Positions 54,940 to 63,521 of a stretch of DNA of 64,000 nt are shown piece by piece. A program made the translations under genes and the position numbers. The notes beneath the pieces are model-generated. The model had not been told where the DNA came from and made no database searches. It was given only the letters and a program-made list of their open reading frames with translations. Each line of letters opens with the position of its first letter. The stretch's first letter is position 1. The DNA comes from Calothrix sp. HK-06 (lineage in GTDB: Bacteria; Cyanobacteriota; Cyanobacteriia; Cyanobacteriales; Nostocaceae), in the NCBI RefSeq assembly GCF_001904745.1, contig NZ_MRCD01000011.1, positions 62,001-126,000 on the forward strand, read 5' to 3'.

Positions 54940-55998
54940 CTACTCCCTCAACCATTCGAGCGAAGTAAATATCTGTTGACGTAAGCGCCAAGTATCTCCG
55001 TGTTCTAAATGAGCAAACCAACTTTGTATCGATTGATTTACTTTTTCCCGGTCGATTTTACCACGAGCATATTCTGATTGCAAGCGTCTGAGTCGGCGCC
55101 TAGCTAAATGCAAATTACTACTTCGCACGCGAATTCTATCGGGAAATATTCTAAATCCCAGAAAGGTGGCGCCGATTTTTGTTGCAAATAATTGGCTTTT
55201 AATTGGATGAATTTGCAGTCTTAATTGAGCTAAATATGCTTCAATAGCTAATCGTGCTGAGGCTAAAAATTCCCAATCATCTGAAAATAAGGCGAAGTCA
55301 TCGACATAACGAACATACTTACGAACTTTTAGTTGTTCCTTGACAAAATGGTCAAAGCCATTTAAGTAGATGTTCGCAAAAAATTGACTAGTTAAGTTTC
55401 CAATTGGTAAACCGCGTCTGCGAGTAATGGGAGTGAGCAAATCATCGCCAGGAAAATATTCAATTACGGGTTCTTGTTCGTTACTATTATCTATAATAGT
55501 ATCAATTAACCACAGAGTCTCATTACATTTAATTTTTCGACGTAGTAATTCTTTTAATATGATATGGTCAATGCTCGGAAAATACTTCCTGATATCGCAC
55601 TGGAGTACATAGCGACTATTGCGGGCAAAGTGAGTAAATCTCTTTAATGCTTGATGAGTTCCAAAGCCAACTCGATTAGCGTAAGAATCTTGAATAAATG
55701 TAGACTCAAAAATCGGTACAATAATATTACACAAAGCATGATGGACAACTCTATCTCGATAAGGTGCAGCGGAGATAAGGCGACTTTTAAGACCCGTTAA
55801 GTGAAAAGTTCGGTAATTTCCTGGTTGGTAAGTTTTATTTGTTAACTCTTTTTGTAAATTAATTAATTCTGTTTCGAGATGGTAATTAAAATCTAAAACA
55901 TTATCCCGAAATCGTTTACCTCTTTGCGCCTGACGCGCGGCTGAAAGTAGGTTTGTAAATTCTATAATTTGAGGATAGAGATTACCGCGACGCTTCAT
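54940..55998 (-). CDS. Reverse transcriptase of a diversity-generating retroelement
   Basis: The 352-residue RT has [12 protein letters not shown] (133-144, first catalytic Asp), the DGR-type motif [10 protein letters not shown] (196-205; retroviral and group II enzymes have QG here) and the active site YVDD (231-234), then a thumb region with [12 protein letters not shown]. It lacks maturase or endonuclease domains, as DGR RTs do. With Avd and template RNA it makes cDNA mutated at adenines and homes it into the target genes. Avd ends 6 bases upstream. Confidence 0.95.
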   Translation of the reverse strand: MKRRGNLYPQIIEFTNLLSAARQAQRGKRFRDNVLDFNYHLETELINLQKELTNKTYQPGNYRTFHLTGLKSRLISAAPYRDRVVHHALCNIIVPIFESTFIQDSYANRVGFGTHQALKRFTHFARNSRYVLQCDIRKYFPSIDHIILKELLRRKIKCNETLWLIDTIIDNSNEQEPVIEYFPGDDLLTPITRRRGLPIGNLTSQFFANIYLNGFDHFVKEQLKVRKYVRYVDDFALFSDDWEFLASARLAIEAYLAQLRLQIHPIKSQLFATKIGATFLGFRIFPDRIRVRSSNLHLARRRLRRLQSEYARGKIDREKVNQSIQSWFAHLEHGDTWRLRQQIFTSLEWLRE

Positions 55999-56004
55999 TA
56001 TTCT

Positions 56005-56340
56005 TTATTTCTTCTGTTGTTTTATCCAGCCACCAAGTTCTATACCAATTTCATCTATCAGTTTAATTACATATTCATATCGCTGGGCGCAAATAAAGTC
56101 AAAATCGAGTAACATCCGCGTCTGATAGCGTAAAATATCTAACTGAGTGTTTAAAGGCTCTAAGTGAGTTAGTTTATTTTTAGCGTATTTAGCTTGAATC
56201 AATCCCTCTAATAAACTGTACAAACCATTGATAATTCTATCTCCTAAAGTAAACTTATGAATCTTGGGTAAGCGCTCAATAATCGGCACATACCATTTAA
56301 TACAATCATAAGTCTTTTGGATAACAGATAGTTCTTTCAT
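56005..56340 (-). CDS. avd: Avd, accessory variability determinant of the DGR
   Basis: The 111-residue, basic, all-helical protein (YDCIKWYVPIIERLPKIHKF, LGDRIINGLYSLLEGLIQAK, RMLLDFDFICAQRYEYVIKL) has the size and four-helix pattern of Avd/bAvd proteins. Avd forms a pentamer that binds the RT and template RNA and is required for mutagenic homing. It lies between target B and the RT on the same strand, the usual DGR order. Confidence 0.88.
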   Translation of the reverse strand: MKELSVIQKTYDCIKWYVPIIERLPKIHKFTLGDRIINGLYSLLEGLIQAKYAKNKLTHLEPLNTQLDILRYQTRMLLDFDFICAQRYEYVIKLIDEIGIELGGWIKQQKK

Positions 56341-56386
56341 TTTTACTTATTTTTATAAATCTTAATATTTAGCCAAAAAAAATCGA

Positions 56387-56400
56387 CCGCCGTCAGGCGG
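56387..56400 (-). other. Hairpin downstream of variable repeat B
   Basis: CCGCCGTCAGGCGG, a 5-bp stem with a 4-base loop, lies at the same distance beyond variable repeat B as the related hairpin near target A. Flanking bases (AAAAAAATCGA and CTAAAGTATAAAGGGCTACT) are shared by both loci, pointing to duplication of the whole target 3' cassette. Confidence 0.6.
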
Positions 56401-56454
56401 AGGGGAAGGAAAAAAGAAAAAGAATAAAGGGTAATAGCGCTAAAGTATAAAGGG

Positions 56455-58044
56455 CTACTCAAGAATCCTCCCAACCCCGCAGACTACGCGAAATCCAAAA
56501 TTGTAGTTGACGTAGTCGCGCACCGCCCTAGAGTTGATGTAGCGAGACGCAGAACGGCAGACTTCTGGATTGAGAAACCAGGAACCGCCACGCAGCACAG
56601 CACTTCCTTGCTTTTGATAAATATTATCATTCTTATTATCAAACCAAGCACTACCATCCACTGGCGCCCCTTCATAATTATTGTGCCAATCATCAAGACA
56701 CCATTCCCATACGTTTCCATGCATATCGTATAACCCAAATGCATTAGCTACACGAAAACTTCCTACAGGTGTTGTTTTGCGACGGGATTTTCCTTTGGGA
56801 GCATCACCGTAAGACGAACTACCATCGTAGCTAGCAAGTTCTGATGTAATGGTCTCGCCAAAATGGAATGGTGTAGTCGTACCCGCGCGACAAGCATATT
56901 CCCATTCGGCTTCACTTGGTAAAGTGTAGTCTCTACCTGTATACTCTGAGAGACGCAAGCAAAACTCCACGGCATCGTACCAAGAAACGCGCTCAACGGG
57001 TCGTTTATCGCCTTTAAATTCAGATGGGTCTAGTTTTAGTTCTCTATTTATCTGGGGTAATTGGGCAACAAATTTCCACTGTGCCTGAGTTATAGAGTAT
57101 TTACCTATGAAAAAAGGCTGTACGGTAACTGGATGCTGGGGACTCTCGTCTTTATCACGTCCAGCTTCATCTTCTGGCGCTCCCATTATAAAGCTTCCTC
57201 CCGGTATTGCGACCATTTCTATGCCCAGTTCGGATGGTTTGCCTGGGGTTTCACCTAAATATTCGGTAAAGTAAAATGCTTCTTTTTGTTCTTGCTTAAT
57301 GATTTGCCCACGTATATCAACTGTGACTGTTTTAAACTGAAAAGGTTTTAATTCTTCTAGTCCGTCATCGATAATGAGCGCTACGTAATATTCAAAGGGT
57401 TTTAACTCAACTCCTAATGCTGCTGAAATTTTTTGCTCTTCTTCATCCAGAGGATGTAGTTCGTCTTTTGATAATAATGGCGCAAAACCTCGCTCTTGCA
57501 GAAAATCGTCATATTTTTCTGACAATTCTCTCCACTCGATATCTTTCTCATCTTTCTCAGATAAGGAAAGTATTAACTCCCGCAATTTTTGCTTGAGAGT
57601 ATTAAATTTTTCATCACCTTCAATTAAATATGTTAGTGGTGTCCATTGATATTCGTTATCATTTTGGTTGATGCGGTTGGAAATGTAATGGAACATGAAA
57701 TTACCAAGTTCCTCGATACGCTTTTTGTTTCTCTCGTCCAATTCCTTAAGTAAAGCATTTCTCGTTTCCGACTCCATTTCATACAAGTCATAACCTATAG
57801 TTTCGCATAACCCCGATAGCAAAATATCCGCGACAGCATACCAGGGACAGTCTTTGACAAAGGTCTCGCGCAAACAATAAAGTAAATCTGAAGTGAGGGT
57901 GAGAGGAAAAGCAGCGTGGTAGGCTAAAAGCTCCACTTGTTCTCGATGTTTTTTTTCCTCGTAGCGTTGTACAATAACACTGAGGCGCCGGGTTGTTAAA
58001 TCTTCTCTTCTACTGAGTTGGTTTACAGGTGGAGGATTTGACAT
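56455..58044 (-). CDS. DGR target protein B: conflict-module domain plus FGE-fold domain
   Basis: The 529-residue protein has an N-terminal helical domain (about 35-110; LLAYHAAFPLTLTSDLLYCL, VKDCPWYAVADILLSGLCET) seen in cyanobacterial FGE proteins linked with SAV_2336-type genes. A linker and a C-terminal FGE/C-type-lectin domain follow (about 280-529; MVAIPGGSFIMGAPEDEAGR, LPSEAEWEYACRAGTTTPF, GNVWEWCLDDW). The last 42 codons are variable repeat B. The gene overlaps the vWA-like gene by 22 bases, so recognition (this protein) and signalling (vWA, MoxR) are co-expressed. Confidence 0.9.
   Translation of the reverse strand: MSNPPPVNQLSRREDLTTRRLSVIVQRYEEKKHREQVELLAYHAAFPLTLTSDLLYCLRETFVKDCPWYAVADILLSGLCETIGYDLYEMESETRNALLKELDERNKKRIEELGNFMFHYISNRINQNDNEYQWTPLTYLIEGDEKFNTLKQKLRELILSLSEKDEKDIEWRELSEKYDDFLQERGFAPLLSKDELHPLDEEEQKISAALGVELKPFEYYVALIIDDGLEELKPFQFKTVTVDIRGQIIKQEQKEAFYFTEYLGETPGKPSELGIEMVAIPGGSFIMGAPEDEAGRDKDESPQHPVTVQPFFIGKYSITQAQWKFVAQLPQINRELKLDPSEFKGDKRPVERVSWYDAVEFCLRLSEYTGRDYTLPSEAEWEYACRAGTTTPFHFGETITSELASYDGSSSYGDAPKGKSRRKTTPVGSFRVANAFGLYDMHGNVWEWCLDDWHNNYEGAPVDGSAWFDNKNDNIYQKQGSAVLRGGSWFLNPEVCRSASRYINSRAVRDYVNYNFGFRVVCGVGRILE
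56469..56595 (-). repeat. DGR variable repeat B
   Basis: The 127-bp repeat has the same length as the template. Compared codon by codon, TAT to TTT, AAC to CTC, AAC to GTC, AAC to TAC, AAC to ATC, AAT to TCT, GAG to GTG and ATT to TTT all change template adenines only. One exception is GGT to GGA next to the invariant 3' end, beyond the last mutated codon. This is clear evidence of adenine-specific diversification from the present template. Confidence 0.93.
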
Positions 58045-59186
58045 ATCTTAATCTTACTTTCCTGTGGATTTTGTTTAACTACAGTTTGTAAACTAGTTGG
58101 TTCGTATGTTAACATTTCACCATTGAGTATTTTGTGTATTTCCCAAGCAGAGGTATGGCGCCAACGTTGAGATGGTAAAGGATTTAACCAGATTAATTGG
58201 CGAATACAAGGGGATAGGTTATGTAAAAATTTCCAGATTCCTTGTATTCGTTCTTCGCTATAAATACCTAGTGTGGCGCCTGCATCGCTTATAATTAGGG
58301 CAATAGTGCGGTTTTGATGTAATTTGGATAAGAGATTTGTAATTAGTTCGGCTTTAGTTGGATGATGCCATTGGTACAAATATTCGTCTGGATAACTTGT
58401 AAACCGATATACCCTTGCGGGGGTAATTCGAGCTTGGTCAATTGCTTGAGTAAAAGGCTGGAGAGCAGCGAAAAAGGGTATCATCGCTAAGTTATCATCA
58501 ATTAGTAATAAAAGTTCGGCTCGACGAACTTTAACTGGTCGCATTACTACGTCACTAAAAATACCTTCTCGCTCAATTAAGTCAATTGTTGCATCAATAT
58601 CTAATTCGTATTCTTTGCCAATAGGTACTGGTCGTTTTAAAATTTTCCAAGCATCTCGAACGTCTTGCAGTTTTATCGGAAAATGCTGAGGTGTGAGAAT
58701 ATATTTATTACTACTGTCTTCCGAAAAAGCTTTTTCTTCCGGAGTGAAAGGAGTTTTGAGAGCAGCAGGAACTTGTGTATTGTTTTCGTCTGATGCTTCT
58801 GCTGAAGGTGTTCCTGTTTTTTTGGGTGTTCTCCGAGGTGGAATTTTGGGAAGGTTTTCTTTATCCTCTACAGGAGGAGGGGGAGGTTCTTGTTGTGGTT
58901 CCTCTGGTTCTGCGTCTTCGGTGTCACGATGTTGCTGTTGGATATTCTTCTTAAAAGCTGCAAAAGCGTCCTCGAAAGTCTTAGCATCGTAGTTAGCGCT
59001 GGGTTTGAACCACAGTAACCGACATACCCGTTCTAAATCTGACCATCCACCTAAACCGTAACCTAGGGAGATTGCTTCTCGTAACAGCTGATACTGTTCC
59101 AATGTTAAAGTTATTCCAGACTCTCGCATTTTTTGGAACAAGTCTAATAGTAAGGAATCGATTTGGGCATACTCAGAGCTAATCAT
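58023..59186 (-). CDS. SAV_2336-like protein with a vWA-type domain
   Basis: The 387-residue protein begins with a helical SAV_2336-like N-terminal domain (about 1-75; YQLLREAISLGYGLGGWSDL, RVCRLLWFKP). A low-complexity acidic/proline linker follows (about 90-130), then a vWA-like domain (about 205-350) with RRAELLLLIDDNLAMIPFFA, where the MIDAS motif DxSxS has become DDNLAM, and TIALIISDAGATLGIY. vWA proteins work with MoxR AAA+ ATPases as chaperone-like or effector-loading pairs. It overlaps target B and follows the MoxR gene by 23 bases. Confidence 0.75.
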   Translation of the reverse strand: MISSEYAQIDSLLLDLFQKMRESGITLTLEQYQLLREAISLGYGLGGWSDLERVCRLLWFKPSANYDAKTFEDAFAAFKKNIQQQHRDTEDAEPEEPQQEPPPPPVEDKENLPKIPPRRTPKKTGTPSAEASDENNTQVPAALKTPFTPEEKAFSEDSSNKYILTPQHFPIKLQDVRDAWKILKRPVPIGKEYELDIDATIDLIEREGIFSDVVMRPVKVRRAELLLLIDDNLAMIPFFAALQPFTQAIDQARITPARVYRFTSYPDEYLYQWHHPTKAELITNLLSKLHQNRTIALIISDAGATLGIYSEERIQGIWKFLHNLSPCIRQLIWLNPLPSQRWRHTSAWEIHKILNGEMLTYEPTSLQTVVKQNPQESKIKICQILHL

Positions 59187-59209
59187 AGTATTATTTAAGT
59201 TAAATTTGT

Positions 59210-60328
59210 CTAACTATTTTCCATAACTTTTGGGTATATGTTCTGTGCTTCTTTTGTTTTCAATAGTGTCCCTTTTAAGGATAATTTATTGCGGAAGAAC
59301 TTATCTAAATCCATTAATGCTGTACTAGTATCACTTTTATCTAAATTTAAAAGAGCAGTAATAAAATCCATAAATTCGCTAGTTCCAGGTGGTCTAATTC
59401 CAGGGTAGTCTTTCAGCTTATCGTGAATTTCATAAAAACTTTCTATGGCTTTGTTAACCAATTTTTCTTTATTTACACTCTGTTTACTAAAGCGTAATTC
59501 AATAATCTCCTTTAATTTTTCTTTTTGAGGAAATTCAACATAAAAGTAAAGACAGCGACGTAAGAATGGTTCTGGTAATGGTTTCTCGCGATTGCTAGTT
59601 ATAAAAATAATCGGTTTATTATTGGGAGTTGAAACTTTTTCTCCCGTTTCTGGAATTTCAAAACGCAGTTCTTCTAATTCCAGTAGTAAGTCATTTGCAA
59701 AATCACTATCTGCTTTGTCAATTTCATCAATTAGTAAAATAGGACGATAAGAATGATTTCGTAATGCTTGACCTAATGCTCCAAACTCTCTATAACTTGT
59801 TTTATCCTTCAACCGCTTCTTTAATTCACCAGTACTATTTAGGTATTCTTGCAATTGCTCTATGTTTGTTCCCATCATTCCCATTACTGGGTTTGTTCCC
59901 ATCATTCCTATTAATTGAGCATCTCGCAATCTTGCAACAGCATCATACCTGTAAAGTCCATCACGCGCGCGCGTCGTAGATTTAATATTCCAGATATAAT
60001 AAGACCACCATACTTGTGTACTATTCTGGTTTTCTGGGTTTTGATTTCCGAGTTTTTTTAGATATTCTTGATTTTTTTGTGTAAATTCATACACAACTGA
60101 TGAAGCTAAACGAGTTTTACCACAACCGGGTTCCCCTTCCAATAGTAATGGTCGTTCGAGTGCAATAGCTAAATTTACCGCTTCGATTAAATCATTACTG
60201 GGTAAGTAAGGGTAATACACTCGTCCTTCTGAGTCTGTTGGGTAATGTTCATTTTCCTTTTTAGGTTGGTATTTGTCCGTATACTTGTAATCGGGTTGTA
60301 TTTCTTGTGACTCTTGTTCATTATTCAT
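59210..60328 (-). CDS. MoxR-family AAA+ ATPase
   Basis: The 372-residue ATPase has Walker A LLEGEPGCGKTRLASS (about 62-77), Walker B RPILLIDEIDKADSDFANDL, and sensor/arginine-finger region IIFITSNREKPLPEPFLRRC. This is the MoxR/GvpN-type pattern with the PEPFLRR box. An insert with a repeated GMMGTNPV/GMMGTNIE segment precedes the second half. MoxR ATPases remodel vWA-domain partners. The gene begins 4 bases after the stop of 60333-61556 and is followed by the vWA-like gene, so the three are one transcription unit. Confidence 0.88.
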   Translation of the reverse strand: MNNEQESQEIQPDYKYTDKYQPKKENEHYPTDSEGRVYYPYLPSNDLIEAVNLAIALERPLLLEGEPGCGKTRLASSVVYEFTQKNQEYLKKLGNQNPENQNSTQVWWSYYIWNIKSTTRARDGLYRYDAVARLRDAQLIGMMGTNPVMGMMGTNIEQLQEYLNSTGELKKRLKDKTSYREFGALGQALRNHSYRPILLIDEIDKADSDFANDLLLELEELRFEIPETGEKVSTPNNKPIIFITSNREKPLPEPFLRRCLYFYVEFPQKEKLKEIIELRFSKQSVNKEKLVNKAIESFYEIHDKLKDYPGIRPPGTSEFMDFITALLNLDKSDTSTALMDLDKFFRNKLSLKGTLLKTKEAQNIYPKVMENS

Positions 60329-60332
60329 AATT

Positions 60333-61556
60333 TTACCCTTGTTCTAGTTTCCAATAATCTTTAATTGTTTCATCATGCTCATCCAATCCAAACACATATT
60401 TAAAAATATTAGTTATCACAGCGTAAGGTTCTGTTGTAAATTTTTTAATGTTTTCGTATGTGTCTTGATTTATATTTAAAGCTTTTTGTGAGTCGTTTTG
60501 ATTTTCCAAATAAATTATCCATTTGTAAAGTTCCTCGGATGAGATTTCATCTAAACTAAGTAAGGTCATATTTTGATTATCAATACTAACATTATTATTT
60601 AATTTTCCCATCAAAAAGAAAATCAAATATTTTGGCATTCCTTGCTGATTGTGTTTTGCTAAAGAATCACGAATTTTTGGATTTTGAATTAAATCAGAAT
60701 AAAATGTGTATAATTTATCTAATCCTTTAAAAGTAAAACTACTTGGACAAGAGATATAAAAAATTACAGTTTTTGTTTTATAGTAATCAGCTAAATTTGT
60801 AATAACTGCTTCTCTATCTGGATTTTTTACCGTTTTATCCTTTGTAATTTTTTGAATAAATACATTATCAAAATTGGTTTCCAGCATTACATTGTCAATT
60901 TGGATTGGAATTTTTTTCGCGGTCTGTAAACCTCCTATATTTTGTTCTAAAACATATCTAAACCAAGGAAGGATTTCGTGTTTATCTGCTTGAATTATAA
61001 AAAAACCTGTTCTATTTTTTATCTTCTCTGAAAAACTTTTTTTCTGGTCTTCACAATTTAATGAGAGTAAATATTTATTTAAGGTCGGATAGTCTTTATT
61101 ATTGATTGAGCTTGAAATTGTGTCATTAATATCTTTGTATTGGGCAGTAGGGTTTTTATTATTTTTACTGGCTTGTTCTCTTATCAATTGTTTGTAGTCA
61201 TTTGGCTTTAATTGAACAATTTCATAAAAAGCTTTATCTTCAATTTTAACGCCTTCATATTTAAAGTCCTGTGTATATTTATTATCATCGTAATATTTTT
61301 GAAAATTTTCAAATAACATATTTATAGTCTTTTCATTAACTCCTTTCTGACGATTCATAATTTTACTTATTGTTCGGACGTGTAGCTTATCATCCAAGCA
61401 TTTTGATAATTTTGCGTTCGATGGGTCGCCTTTCTTAAACAATATTTTGCAAATCTTCTCGATTTTTTGCATACCTTGTTCAGTCATTATATATGCTGGT
61501 TTTGATTTTACTTTTTTAGTATCACTTGGTTCTTTTTCTGAATTTTGGCTTGGCAT
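60333..61556 (-). CDS. Probable inactive-STAND (iSTAND) conflict-system protein with HTH-like N-terminus
   Basis: The 407-residue, Lys/Asn-rich protein starts with a basic tail and a helix-turn-helix-like region (KLSKCLDDKLHVRTISKIMN, about 49-68). From about residue 160 it follows the pattern of cyanobacterial iSTAND domains: YLLSLNCEDQKKSFSEKIKN, RTGFFIIQADKHEILPWFR, a helix and strand, then TKTVIFYISCPSSF and YLIFFLMG. There is no Walker A glycine loop, as in inactive members. In MoxR-vWA conflict systems such proteins sense or gate the effector. The assignment rests on pattern only. It is first gene of the operon. Confidence 0.55.
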   Translation of the reverse strand: MPSQNSEKEPSDTKKVKSKPAYIMTEQGMQKIEKICKILFKKGDPSNAKLSKCLDDKLHVRTISKIMNRQKGVNEKTINMLFENFQKYYDDNKYTQDFKYEGVKIEDKAFYEIVQLKPNDYKQLIREQASKNNKNPTAQYKDINDTISSSINNKDYPTLNKYLLSLNCEDQKKSFSEKIKNRTGFFIIQADKHEILPWFRYVLEQNIGGLQTAKKIPIQIDNVMLETNFDNVFIQKITKDKTVKNPDREAVITNLADYYKTKTVIFYISCPSSFTFKGLDKLYTFYSDLIQNPKIRDSLAKHNQQGMPKYLIFFLMGKLNNNVSIDNQNMTLLSLDEISSEELYKWIIYLENQNDSQKALNINQDTYENIKKFTTEPYAVITNIFKYVFGLDEHDETIKDYWKLEQG

Positions 61557-61574
61557 TCCTTACTCCCAGTAACC

Positions 61575-61893
61575 TATCATCAGCACCCCAACAAGCCCTT
61601 AATGTCGGAAGACTTGCAGAGACTAACGTTAACTGACTGCATTTTAAACAATAAGCTTAACTAGTACATTATCATAGCAAGTATCAACCCAAAAAGTCTT
61701 TAATGCCAGAAGCGTTACTGGGAATGGCTTTGACGGCATTAAAAAAATAACTTTAAAAAACAGTCGATCATCATCGTGATCATCATAGCAAGTATCAAAC
61801 AAAAAAATATTTAATGCCAGAAACGTAACTGGAACTGACTTTGACTGCGTTAAACAAAATGACAATTAAAAACAGTCGATCATTATCGCGATC
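61575..61893. repeat. Tandem repeats of about 111 bp upstream of the conflict operon
   Basis: Unit 1 (61671-61781) and unit 2 (61782-61893) share ATCATAGCAAGTATCAA, TTTAATGCCAGAA and the dyad-like end CAGTCGATCAT with about 75-80% identity. A shorter, more degenerate unit (about 61575-61670) precedes them. They occupy the upstream region of the minus-strand operon that starts at 61556. An open frame across them is a by-product. They may be regulatory binding arrays. Confidence 0.6.
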
Positions 61894-62057
61894 ATTTGCT
61901 GCATCTGCTTTTACCTTTTGATATCTATAAAACAAGGGTCACCAAACAGCGTTAGTGGTAGCTTGCTGACGAGACGCTTGTCGCTCCCTCCGCCAGGTAA
62001 CCCGTGTACTCCCTGTGTAAATGGTGTGTATATGTTGGAACAAATGAAAAATAAGGA
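61894..62057. repeat. Interspersed cyanobacterial-type repeat before the sigma-like gene
   Basis: The stretch around 61935-62010 (GGTCACCAAACAGCGTTAGT … GACGAGACGCTTGTCGCTCC … CAGGTAACCCGTGTACTCC) resembles a repeat I recall in many Nostocales genomes, often giving a spurious frame. No gene is annotated here. Confidence 0.4.
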
Positions 62058-62066
62058 ATGTGTGTC

Positions 62067-62906
62067 ATGTGTAGACGAAAAAACGAGCTTCAAATGCCCA
62101 TTACTCAAAAATTCTTCACTCAAAAAAATCCGCTAGAAGATTTGGTTGAGCCAATTAATCAATTAGTACTCAGCAAAGAACGAAACGCGATGCTTAATCA
62201 ACAACTACGAGATTTAGTAGAGCAAATGAAACAATTACCACCATCAAGTAGAGAGTGGCGCAAACTCCTCAATCAATTATTAAAGATACTTAATACCCCA
62301 GGCGTATTATCCTCCATCGAAACATTAATGTATCGTGGAGTTACAGTGCATTCTCGGCGTATCCAGTTGATTTGTCCCGAAAAATGGCGTGAGGAAGTCT
62401 ACGCTGAAGCAAAGGCAAATGCTTTTGTGCGTATTGTTGAAGGAATCAATAATTATAAGCCCGAAAAAGCAACATTTAAGACTTGGGTTAATCAAATCCT
62501 TGGGGTGGAATATTTAAAGGCTCATAATAATATAGTACGAAACAAAGTACAAACAATGAGCCTGGATGCTATAAGTCATGATTCTACAGCACTAAGCGAA
62601 GAAGATAAATTACTTCGAGAGTTTATTGAACAAGATACAGGCGAACTACTCCGTAAACCGCTCAGTTACATAAATCAAGAGACACAAGTGAAAGGACGTA
62701 TCTTACTTAAAGAAGTATTGTTAATGCTTTTGGATGGTTACAAACAGAAAGACATACGCAGTGAATTACATATTCCCCCACAATCTTTATCCTCATTTAT
62801 TAAGCGCAACGGGGAAAAGGCAATAGACTATTTACGCAAGAACGGCTTCGACTTTGAGCCAAACATAGAAAAGAAGCGTAAAGTTGATGATACGAAAAAC
62901 GCTTAG
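62067..62906 (+). CDS. Sigma-70-family (ECF-like) sigma factor homologue
   Basis: The product of about 279 residues has a long N-terminal region of unknown role. A region-2-like helix follows (EEVYAEAKANAFVRIVEGIN, NYKPEKATFKTWVNQILGVE, the last being the KA.f.tWv…i.. core), and a region-4-like C-terminal helix-turn-helix (LLMLLDGYKQKDIRSELHIP … SLSSFIKRNGEKAIDYLRKN). This matches a cyanobacterial group of sigma-like proteins found beside DUF1822 genes. The ATG at 62067 has AAGGA 11 bases upstream; a start at 62094 is possible. It may control the neighbouring conflict genes. Confidence 0.7.
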   Translation: MCRRKNELQMPITQKFFTQKNPLEDLVEPINQLVLSKERNAMLNQQLRDLVEQMKQLPPSSREWRKLLNQLLKILNTPGVLSSIETLMYRGVTVHSRRIQLICPEKWREEVYAEAKANAFVRIVEGINNYKPEKATFKTWVNQILGVEYLKAHNNIVRNKVQTMSLDAISHDSTALSEEDKLLREFIEQDTGELLRKPLSYINQETQVKGRILLKEVLLMLLDGYKQKDIRSELHIPPQSLSSFIKRNGEKAIDYLRKNGFDFEPNIEKKRKVDDTKNA

Positions 62907-63002
62907 GCATTGCTACTTAAAGTCAGTGGGGTTTGTAAGTACTGGAACAACTTACGTTCAAAGCCGCGACAATAGATATTTACTAACCTAAACCAACCAA
63001 AA

Positions 63003-63521
63003 CTAACCAATGTTTATTGTCGCACCTTCTGACAAATCAGTCAAATAGTCAATTAAATCGTCTACTGATAGTAGTTCATCTAAACCAACTTGTGCTGAGG
63101 GAGTTTTGGTAAACCCTAAAATTACTGCCTCTGCTAGCGATGGACTTAATTTGACAATAACATAGCCTATTCTGTTAGACCAAACTTCTGATGGAATTTC
63201 GCAATACTCTGTTTCGTTTGTTACAGGAATGCACTCTAGTACACCAATATTTTTTACTGATAAATCTGCTGGGGAGAAGAATTTGAGCGTTAGCTTATCT
63301 TGACTACTGCTGCGCTCAGGTTCTGTTTCAAATCCTAAAATCTCTAGGTAATAATTAACTGCGTATACTGCCAAACTGTTGAGATATACGAGTTGAGCTT
63401 TATCGGTATTCTGATCAGGACAATATATGGATTGGCTAGAAATGCTTGCAGTTTCATGGGCTTTAGTACCGAGGGGTATGGCGAATGATACTTTTTGAGC
63501 TTTGTCAAATGCCTCAAACAT
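63003..63521 (-). CDS. DUF1822-family protein
   Basis: The 172-residue protein has the DUF1822 pattern: VSFAIPLGTKAHETASISSQ at the N-terminus, VYLNSLAVYAVNYYLEILGF, ECIPVTNETEYCEIPSEVWS and RIGYVIVKLSPSLAEAVILG. The family is common in cyanobacteria, often next to sigma-factor-like and CHASE2/CHAT or peptidase genes. Its function is unknown. It is convergent with the sigma-like gene, separated by about 96 bases. No GGCGCC lies inside; the hexamer returns at 63650. Confidence 0.75.
   Translation of the reverse strand: MFEAFDKAQKVSFAIPLGTKAHETASISSQSIYCPDQNTDKAQLVYLNSLAVYAVNYYLEILGFETEPERSSSQDKLTLKFFSPADLSVKNIGVLECIPVTNETEYCEIPSEVWSNRIGYVIVKLSPSLAEAVILGFTKTPSAQVGLDELLSVDDLIDYLTDLSEGATINIG

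Noticed and set aside
56217-57972. TGTACA or TTGTACAA sequences as transposon right end
   Set aside because: The hits near 56217 and 57967 lie inside avd and target B coding sequence and have no TnsB-type repeats or CGTGT beside them.
58693-58992. 99-codon plus-strand frame opposite the vWA-like gene
   Set aside because: Ser/Gly-rich shadow of the acidic/proline linker.
61671-61893. Tandem repeats as CRISPR or coding repeats
   Set aside because: Units adjoin without spacers, and the minus-strand frame across them has no protein-like conservation or start context.
61918-62136. 72-codon open frame before the sigma-like gene
   Set aside because: It is the usual spurious frame of an interspersed repeat and overlaps the sigma-like start.
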